A stretch of DNA of 32,971 bases. Source: Chara braunii (Eukaryota > Streptophyta > Charophyceae > Charales > Characeae). Shown piece by piece: positions 26,177 to 32,971 of the stretch; positions within the stretch are counted from its first letter, which is position 1, and each line of letters starts with the position of its first letter. The stretch lies in NCBI GenBank assembly GCA_003427395.1, contig BFEA01000784.1, positions 356,698 through 389,668 on the forward strand, read 5' to 3'. Position numbers and translations under genes: made by a program. A model generated the notes under the pieces. That model made no database searches and had not been told where the DNA came from. It worked only from the letters and a program-made list of their open reading frames with translations.

Positions 26177-26367
26177 CCATGGGTTGGCTAAAGTGTTGTC
26201 CCAACCTATATAAGTTGGGGGAGCAGCCCACCACACTCACATTTGCATGAGGCAAGTACATGTTGCCCATACCATGGGCTGGCTGAAGTGTTGTGCCCAA
26301 CGTGTATAAGTTGGGGGAGCAGCCAGCCACGCTCACATTTGCACGAGGCAAGTACATGTTGCCCATA
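26177..26367 (+). repeat. 95-bp tandem duplication carrying a TATA box
   Basis: Copies begin CCATGGGTTGGCT at 26177 and CCATGGGCTGGCT at 26272. Both contain AGTTGGGGGAGCAGCC and end GGCAAGTACATGTTGCCCAT. Copy 1 has TATATAAG at 26207-26214; copy 2 has TGTATAAG at 26303-26310. Differences are few, so the event is fairly recent. Confidence 0.92.
26207..26214 (+). promoter_or_regulatory. Candidate TATA box (duplicated)
   Basis: TATATAAG is a strong TATA match and a weaker copy lies 95-96 bp downstream. A GAGGAG/GTGAGT splice-donor-like site follows at 26742/26743, about 530 bp later, ahead of a pyrimidine-rich tract. That spacing could fit a promoter plus non-coding first exon, but no coding exon follows in the window. 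Confidence 0.3.
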
Positions 26368-26754
26368 TGAGCCCAAGAGAGCTCTACACTCAACCGAAGT
26401 GAGAGGAGGGGAACCACTGCCAGTTTGGAAGTTTGGAGGAGGTTGTAGGCTAGTGGCAGGGGCTATTGAGGCTAGTGGAGGTTGTGCAAGCCTAGGGAAG
26501 TGATCCGCCATAGCCCCCATGTTGTGAAGGAGAGAGGAAGGCTGGAAGGGGTCCCCTTAGCCCTCCTAGAGGGAATGACTTCATAGCCTTTGTGGTAGGA
26601 TCTTGCCATAACCAGGGAGAGACTGTGGAAGGAAGGAGAAGGGAGGCTTGAAGAAGAGGGAAGTCATAGTTGGGCAAAAAGTGTACAAAGAGGGAGGGAG
26701 CTTCACCGAGATTCGAATCTCCATCTCAAGATACTAGAGGAGGTGAGTGAGAAG
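26368..26754. other. No coding gene; possible transcribed leader
   Basis: Between the TATA duplication and the pyrimidine tract. It has short frames only. It ends at the donor-like GAGGAG|GTGAGT. A palindromic GAGATTCGAATCTC occurs near 26708-26721. Confidence 0.35.
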
Positions 26755-26885
26755 CTTCTTTTTCTTTTTCTTTTTCTTCTTCTTTTTCTTCTTCCTCCTC
26801 TTCTTTTTTTATGTCTCTCTCTTCTTCTTCTTCTTCTAATTCTTTTTTTTTTTTTTTTTTTTCTCCTTCTTCTTCTCCCAACTAT
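26755..26885. repeat. Polypyrimidine (CTT/CTTTTT)n tract
   Basis: Almost uninterrupted C/T on the plus strand, with CTTTTT and CTT units and a T run of about 20 near 26845-26863. It is mirror-repeat-like and could form triplex DNA; it is also a hard region to assemble. Confidence 0.9.
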
Positions 26886-27002
26886 GCTTCATATTTTTTC
26901 ATCTAATTACTCTCCTCTCTCCTCCTCTCTCTTTCTCTCCATAACTAACTTAACTAGCACGGGGAGGGTACTAGGTAGTTCCTCCATTAGAGATTTTCCC
27001 CA

Positions 27003-29511
27003 TCCTGTCAATTTTTTCAATCCACGATAAATCAGCACTTCGCATTTTGTGTTGCCTAGCTTGGGAGTGAGTTTCACGCATTTTCCCTCTATGTTTTGTT
27101 GATCTTTTCACTTGGGAGTAAATCGCGACTCATATTCTTGTTCAATCTAGTGTTGTAGGCTTCATGCACTCTTGTTTTGTCCATTCCTTTAATCCATAGT
27201 AAATCGCCACTTTGCATTTTGTGTTTCCTAACTTGGGAGTGAGTTTCATTCACTCGGCCTTTACATTTTGTCAATTTTTTCACTTGGGAGTAAATCGCAA
27301 CTCATATTTGTTCAATCTAGTGTTGTAGGCTTCATACACTTTTGTTATGTTTATTTTTTCAGTCCAGAGTAAATCGCCACTTTGCATTTTGTGTTTCCTA
27401 GCTTGGAATTGAGTTTCACCCACTCTACCTCTATGTTTTGTCCATTTTTCCACTTGGGGGCAAACCGCAACTCATATTTTTGTTCAATCTAGTGTTGTAG
27501 GCTTCATGCACTCTTGTTTTGTCCATTCCTTCAATCCATAGCAAATCGCCACTTTGCATTTTGTGTTCTCTAACTTGGGAGTGAGTTTCACTTACTCTCT
27601 CTTTATGTGTTGTTCATTTTTCAATCCATAGTAAATCGTCACTTTGCATTTTGTGTTTCCTAGCTTTGAGTTTCACTCACTCACGACTCATGTTCTTGTC
27701 CAATTCAGTGTTGTAGGCTTCATACACTCTTGTTTTGTTCATTGCTTCAATCCATAGTAAATCACCACTTTAAATTTTTGTGTTTCCTAGCTTGGGAGTG
27801 AGTTTTACTCACTCTCCCTGACAGTTTTTCCACTTGGGAGTAAATCACAACTCATATTCTTGTTCAATCTAGTGTTGTTCATACCTTCAATCCAAAGCAA
27901 ATCGTCACTTTGCTTTTTGTGTTTCCTGGCTTGGGAGTAAATCACAACTCTTGTTCAATCTAGTCTTTATGTCATCACATACTCTTGTTTTGTCCATTTC
28001 TTTAGTCCATTGTAAATCACCACTTTTCTTTTTGTGCTTCGTAGCTTGGGAGTGAGTTTCACCTACTCTCCCTCTATGTTTTGTCAATCTTTTCACGTGG
28101 GAGTAAATCGCAACTCATATTTTTGTGCAATCTTAGTGTTGTAGGCTTCATGCACTCTTGTTTTGTCCATTCCTTCAATCCGTAGTAAATCACCACTTTG
28201 CATTTTGTATTTCATAGCATGGAAGTGAGTTTCACTCACTCTCCCTCTATGTTTTGTCAATCTTTCTGCTTGGGAGTAAACAGCAACTCATATTTTTGTT
28301 CAATCTGGTGTTGTAGGCTTCATACACTTTTATTTTGTCCATTGTTTCAATCCATAGTAAGTCGTCACTTTGCATTTTGTGTTTCCTAGCTTGGGAGTGA
28401 GTTTCACTCACTCTCCGTCTATGTTTTGCCAATTTTTCCACTTGGGGGCAAATTGTAACTATTATTCTTGTTCAATAGAATGTTGATGTCATCAAATACT
28501 CTTGTTTTGTCCATTTCTTCAGTCCATTGTAAATCACCACTTTGCTTTTTGTGTTTCCTGGCTTGGGAGTGCGTCTCACTCACTCTGCCTCTATGTTTTG
28601 ACAATCTTTCCACTTGGGAATAAATCGAAACTCATATTCTTGTTTAATCTTGTGTTGTCGGCTTCATGCACTCTTGTTTTGTCCATTTCTTCAATCCATT
28701 GTAAATCGCCACTTTGCTTTTTGTGTTTCCTAGCTTGGGAGTGAGTCTCACTCACTCTCCCTCTATGTTTTGACAATATTTCCACTTGGGAATAAATCGC
28801 AAGTCGTATTCTTGTTTAATCTTGTGTTGTCGGCTTCATGCACACTTGTTTTGTCCATTTCTTCGGTCCATTGTAAATCGCCACTTTGCTTTTTGTGTTT
28901 CCAGCTTGGAAGTGAGTTTCACTCACTCTCCCTCTATGTTTTCACTCCCAAGCTACGAAACACAAAAAGAAAAGTGGCGATTTACAATGGACTAAAGAAG
29001 TGCTCAAAACAAGAGTATGTGATGACATAAAAACTAGATTGAACAAGAACAAGAGTTGCGATTTACTCCCAAGCCAGGAAACACAAAAAACAAAGTGACG
29101 ATTTGCTTTGGATTGAAGGAATGAACAACAGTAGATTGAACAAGAATATGAGTTGTGATTTACTCCCAATTGGAAAAATTGACAGGGAGAGCGAGTAAAA
29201 CTCACTCCCAAGCTAGGAAACACAAAATGCAAAGCGGTGATTTACTATGGATTGAAGAAATGAACAAAACAAGAGTGTATGAAGTCTACAACACTGAATT
29301 GGACAAGAACATGAGTCGCGATTTACTCCCAAGTGGAAAAATTGACAAAACATAAAGGGCGAGTGAGTGATCACAACTCTTGTTCTTCGTCTGTTTCTTT
29401 AGTGCATTGTAGATCGCCACTTTGCATTTTGTGTTCCTAGCTTGAGAGTGAGTTTCACTCATTCTTCTTCTATGTTCTGTCAATCTTTTCATTTGGGTAT
29501 AAATCGCAACT
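27003..29511. repeat. Satellite array, 172-bp monomer
   Basis: The box CACTTTGC(A/T)TTTTGTGTT recurs at 27036 (variant), 27208, 27378, 27550, 27640, 27766, 27906, 28021, 28194, 28366, 28538, 28710 and 28882. Complete monomers are 170-173 bp; those starting at 27550, 27640, 27766 and 27906 are shorter (90, 126, 140, 115 bp). Each monomer contains AGTAAATCGC twice, about 81 and 91 bp apart, pointing to a dimeric origin. It also has a dyad GGGAGTGAGTTTCACTCACT. Orientation flips at 28941 and back near 29376. A near-nucleosome-length, dyad-bearing monomer is what many centromeric satellites look like, but that role is inference. Confidence 0.95.
28941..29375. repeat. Inverted block within the 172-bp satellite
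   Basis: Here the satellite runs in reverse orientation. It is the reverse complement of the block at about 27680-28055, including that block's distinctive short monomers and variant words (ACTAGATTGAACAAGA, AAGAGTATGTGATGACATAA, GGATTGAAGG). The arms are roughly 90% alike, with about 0.9 kb of normal monomers between. Near the outer end the inverted arm keeps sequence (GCGATTTACTCCCAAGTGG) that the forward arm has lost. Confidence 0.88.
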
Positions 29512-29734
29512 TCAGCCTTTGCTCATTCTGATTGATATGACCTTAAACCACCAGTACCTACCGGTTGCGGAGGCCCGATCCTGAATGTGCCCTGCGCACC
29601 GATTTTCACCGAGCCTGCGGGGGGGTGGGAAAAATACGGAACATCTCTTGCTGCAAGCAGGTACCGCCCCTTATGCTGGACCTGCTGCCAACAGATGGAA
29701 CGTAAACGGGCCGTTGCTTTCTTGTTTCCACTCA

Positions 29735-30605
29735 GTCGAGGATCTTCTTCCCCAAAAAAATAAAAAAAAGAGGGAAATCGGAAACCCGTCTCTGAACGTG
29801 ATTGCGCTTAGATTCGTTGACCGCGGTGCGCAAGTCGAGCCAGATACGTTCATGAAAGTTGCAACGTTACACTGTGCCCTGTAAGCAGGAAGGGCTGGCT
29901 GGCAATGAATGCTCCCGTGTCTGACGGGGAGCAAGGGCAGAAACAGCCAAGGATCTCTTTCCAAAAAAGAAAAAGAAAAAAAAAAGAAAGGGGAAATAAA
30001 AAACCAGGCTCTGGACGTGATTGCCCTCAGATTTATTGACCGCGGTGCGCAAGTCAAGCCAGATACATTCGTGAAAGTTGCAACGTTACACTGTGCCCTG
30101 TAAGCAGGAAGGGCTGCCTGACAATGAATGCTCCCCGTGTCTGACGGGGAGCAAGGGCAGAAACAGCCAAGGATCTCTTTTCGAAAAAATAAAAAGTAAA
30201 AAAAAATAGGGAAATCGAAAACCAGGCTCTGGACGTGATTGCCCTCAGATTCATTGACTGCGGTGCGCAAGTCAAGCCAGATACATTCGTGAAAGTTGCA
30301 ACCTTACACTGTGCCCTGTAAGCAGGAAGGGCTGGCTGGCAATGAATGCTTCCCGTGTCTGACGGGGAGCAAGGGCAGAAACAACCAAGGATCTCTTTCT
30401 ATAAAAAAAAAAGAAAAAAAAAAGGGGAAATCGGAAACCAGGCTCTGAACGTGATTGCCCTCAGGTTCATTGACAGCGGTGTGCAAGTCAAGCCAGATGC
30501 ATTTGTGAAAGTTGCAACGTTACACTTTGCCCTGGAATCCCGAGAGCACAAACAGCCAAGGATCTTCTTCCAAGTAAAAGGAACCAAAAAAAAAAAAGGA
30601 AAAGA
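29735..30605. repeat. Second satellite, 216-219-bp monomer, about four units
   Basis: The anchor GTGATTGC(C/G)CT recurs at 29798, 30017, 30235 and 30451. Each unit has AAGTTGCAACGTTACACTG, CCCTGTAAGCAGGAAGGGCT, a hairpin (GCTCCCCGT, 5-base loop, ACGGGGAGC, perfect in the third unit), GCAAGGGCAGAAACA(G/A)CCAAG, and an A/G-rich run of variable length. The array starts with a partial unit (CGAGGATCTTCTTCC) and ends with a unit lacking the hairpin. Minus-strand frames of up to 199 codons cross units but are a by-product of the repeat. Confidence 0.93.
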
Positions 30606-31601
30606 AAAACGACTCTGTTTCTTTTTTCTAACGTGACCTTTTGCTTCTTTGTTCTCCTCGTCACCTCCAGTGTCCACGCGTTTCCACATAGCACACCACC
30701 AGGACATTGTACAGTCCTTTTGCCCCCTTCCCATGGGGCCACCAGCTCCCTACCCCATTGCCATGCCAAGCCTTAGCCGAACCCCCTAAAGTTGCGGCGC
30801 GTATACGGCCGCAACTTTTTTTTATAGCTGGGCGAGGTACTGGTGGTTTAAGTACTTAGTAGACACTGTGTATCTGTGACAACACACCCCCATGTGTTTT
30901 ATTCGAATGACACTCTAACCCCCGCCCCCCCCCGTGCTCGACTTGAACGCGATAAGGAGGGGAAGTGGATAGGGGAATGTAGCTGTTGCCACTACTGCTG
31001 CTGCTGATAAGGAGACTGTTGTTGTCGATGATGACGCATGGCCAAACCCTTGATTGCTGCTGCTGCTGAGAAAACCGTTGTCCAACCCTCGGGGCAAAGG
31101 CTGGTCCGAAATGGCCAATGGGCCGGTGTGGCCCGGGCTGCTGAAAACCAACTCCGCCAAAAAGGGGATATGGGGGCTGAGACTGAACAGTCCCATATCC
31201 TAGGCATATATAGATGGTATGCAAAACCACCAGGCCATATGAGTCCATTTTCCCGCAAAAATGGAAAATGGAATTCCTCGAACTGTTCACTTAGAGCCTC
31301 GGGCGGTGCTCGAAACAGGCAAGTAGGGGCAAACGACGACGGAATCAGGCCAGAGTTTGGGAGGGTCGTCAGTAGGGTGTAGACAAAGGGCCTATATCAG
31401 ACATCGTTTAGGCCACCAAACGCAAATCTGCGTTTTTCGGTTCTCCCTCCCGTAGCAAAGTTGGCAAAAACGGAAAAATCGCAAATCCGGGTTTTTGGCA
31501 GTCTCGAGTGTCTGCTACAAGTCTGAATTTCGCAAGTCTTAAGTTTTCTGACGATTCGGACGTTGGGACAACACAAGTAGGGAAAAACCGGAAGCTTAGG
31601 A
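30606..31601. other. No gene identified; Gln/CAG-rich frames and a hairpin
   Basis: Minus-strand frames between 30856 and 31290 contain Pro/Gly-rich FGGVGFQQPGPHRPIGHFGP and Gln runs from CTG/CAG repeats near 30993-31075. The Gln-rich segment appears in two frames. I cannot name a family, and no start or promoter is evident. Confidence 0.35.
30788..30823. other. Hairpin with T tract
   Basis: An 11-bp perfect inverted repeat (AAAGTTGCGGC at 30788-30798, GCCGCAACTTT at 30808-30818) has a 9-base loop GCGTATACG and runs into eight T (30816-30823). It has the shape of an intrinsic or Pol III-like terminator, but no gene precedes it, so it may be a transposon remnant. Confidence 0.5.
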
Positions 31602-32824
31602 ACCACCATATCCAAGCACCTTCCCGCCTTCTTCCTCCTCCACCTCGTTCACCCATCCACCATAGCCAAGCACCTTCACAACTTCTTCCACCTCCATCTC
31701 CTTCACCCGTCCGCCATAGCCAAGCACCTTCACACCTTTTTCCACCTCCACCTCCTTCACCCATCTACCATAGCCAAGCACCTTCAAACCTTCCTCCATC
31801 TCCATCTCCTTCATCCATCTCCATTTCCTTCATCCATCCGCTATAGCCAAGTACCTTCACACCTTCTTCCACCTCCACCTCCTTCACCATCCACCATAGC
31901 CAAGTTCCTTCGCACCTTCTTCCACCTCCACCTCCTTCACCCATCCACCATAGCCAAGTACCTTCCCACCTTCTTCCACCTCCACCTCCTTCGCCCATCC
32001 ACCATAGCCAAGCACTTTCACACCTTCTTCCACCTCCACGTCCTTCACCCATCCACCATAGCCAAGTACCTTCACACCTTCTTCCACGGCCACCTCCACC
32101 CATCCACCAGCCAAGCACTTTCACGCCTTCTTTCACCTCCACCGCCTTCACCCATCCACCATAGCCAAGCACCTTCACACCTTCTTCCACCTCCATCTCC
32201 TTCATGCATCCGCTATAGCCAAGTACCTTCACACCTTCTTCCACCTCCGCCTCCTTCACTGATCCACCATAGCCAAGTACCTTCACACCTTCTTCCACCT
32301 CCACCTCCTTCACCGATTCACCATGGTCAGGCACCTTCACACCTTCTTCCACCTCCACCTCCTTCACCCATTCGCCATAGCCAAGCACCTTCACATCTTC
32401 TTCCACCTCCACCTCCACCCATTCGTCATAGCCAAGCACCTTCACACCTTCTTCCACCTCCACCTCCTTCACCCATGCACTATAGCGAAGTACCTTCACA
32501 CCTTTGTCCACCTCCGCCTCCTTCACCCATCCACTGTAGTCGAGCATCTTCACACCTTCTTCCATAGCCAAGTACCTTCACACCTTCTTCCACCTCCACC
32601 CCCTCCACTCGTCCACCATAACCAAGTACCTTCACACCTTCTTCCACCTCCACCTCCTTCACCCATCCGCCATATCCAAGTACCTTTACTCCTTCCACCT
32701 CCACCTCCTTCACCCATCCACCATAATCAAGAACCTTCACACCTTTTTCTACCTCCACCTCCTTCATCCATCCGCCATAGCCAAATACCTTCACACCTTT
32801 TTCCACCTCCACCTCCTTCACCAA
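31602..32824. repeat. Minisatellite, 54-bp unit (18 codons), about 23 units
   Basis: The box CATAGCCAAG(T/C)ACCTTCACA recurs every 54 bp, with short units near 32057-32108, 32378-32429, 32537-32565 and 32670-32722, and a long one at 31769-31841. As the unit is a multiple of three, frames stay open on both strands. The minus strand reads WVKEVEVEEGVKVLGYGG repeated (longest frame 31765-32571, 268 codons; others 32480-32875 and 31596-31814). The plus strand reads SQAPSHLLPPPPPSPIHH, an extensin-like proline-rich repeat. Several short or long units shift frames, so neither reading spans the whole array. A minus-strand ATG at 32875 precedes the array by 16 codons. Confidence 0.95.
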
Positions 32825-32904
32825 CCAGTGTCGTGGTCCAAGGTACATAGGGCAGCAAATTGTTAGAGGAGTCATAGGTAGGACGGTAGGACGAGTAGGG
32901 GGTA

Positions 32905-32906
<2 letters not shown>

Positions 32907-32971
<65 letters not shown>
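32907..32971. repeat. (CT)n microsatellite at the window edge
   Basis: An uninterrupted CT dinucleotide run from 32907 to the last base. Its true length is unknown because the window ends inside it. Confidence 0.98.

Noticed and set aside
26705-26725. B-box-like GATTCGAATCTCC suggesting a tRNA T-arm
   Set aside because: The sequence is a simple palindrome; no acceptor, D or anticodon arms can be folded around it.
30140-30175. CTGACGG...GAAAC resembling a hammerhead ribozyme core in the 218-bp units
   Set aside because: The core lacks the required CUGANGA, and no stem II pairing exists between the two motifs; the conserved hairpin uses the same bases differently.
29671-30270. 199-codon minus-strand ORF
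   Set aside because: It is produced by crossing two and a half units of the 218-bp satellite; translated A-runs give long Phe stretches and no domain is seen.

Overview
This window looks like a transposon- and satellite-packed stretch of nuclear DNA from a member of the green lineage. A streptophyte alga of the Chara type fits best, but that is inference and no species-diagnostic gene is present. The basis is three Ty3/gypsy elements whose pol tails carry chromodomain-like ends, a primer-binding site matching plant tRNA-Asp, a Penelope-like element with the GIY-YIG nuclease ahead of the reverse transcriptase (an arrangement described from green algae, spike mosses and some other groups), a hAT-like MITE, and long satellites. 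Single N bases at 4002, 4017, 6381 and 16315 mark a draft assembly. I found no host gene I would defend, no rRNA or tRNA gene and no CRISPR array.

Layout. 1-4212 (+): a decayed Ty3/gypsy element with gag remnant, protease, RT, RNase H and integrase in order, broken by stops, frameshifts and a deletion between protease and RT. Its RT has lost acidic residues in motifs A and C. 4213-8250: gene-poor DNA with two-copy tandem duplications, a long (GT)n tract and a probable LTR. 8259-9784 (-): a heavily deleted second gypsy element, in which only integrase, a chromodomain-like tail, a polypurine tract and a candidate LTR/primer site are visible. 9902-10160: a 53-bp minisatellite. 10829-15980 (-): the most complete element, a chromovirus with gag, protease, RT, RNase H, integrase and chromodomain. 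Integrase is still open over about 1.38 kb, while gag, protease and RT are broken.

16120-16412 is a clean MITE (12-bp perfect terminal inverted repeats, 8-bp target duplication) in an AT-rich island. 16691-19698 (+) is a Penelope-like element with an acidic N-terminal piece, a SAP-like motif, GIY-YIG and RT in that order. 19874-20302 is a 429-bp near-palindrome that behaves like an LTR end: it starts TG, ends CA and is followed after 2 nt by a perfect tRNA-Asp primer site. A third partial copy ends at 20890. 20973-21965 (+) is a second, broken copy of the same gag family as the chromovirus, in opposite orientation.

22.8-25.9 kb holds two diverged tandem copies of a roughly 1.49-kb unit. 26177-26367 is a 95-bp duplication carrying a TATA box. 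27003-29511 is a 172-bp-monomer satellite containing an inverted duplication of one of its own variant blocks. 29735-30605 is a second satellite of 216-219 bp with a hairpin in each unit. 31602-32824 is a 54-bp (18-codon) minisatellite. The window ends in a (CT)n tract.

Nothing here works as a cellular pathway. The functional story is mobile-element biology: nested and decayed LTR elements, a permuted Penelope-like element, and satellite expansion. The strongest candidates for something new are the SAP/GIY-YIG/RT Penelope-like element, the palindromic LTR, and the inverted duplication inside the 172-bp satellite.
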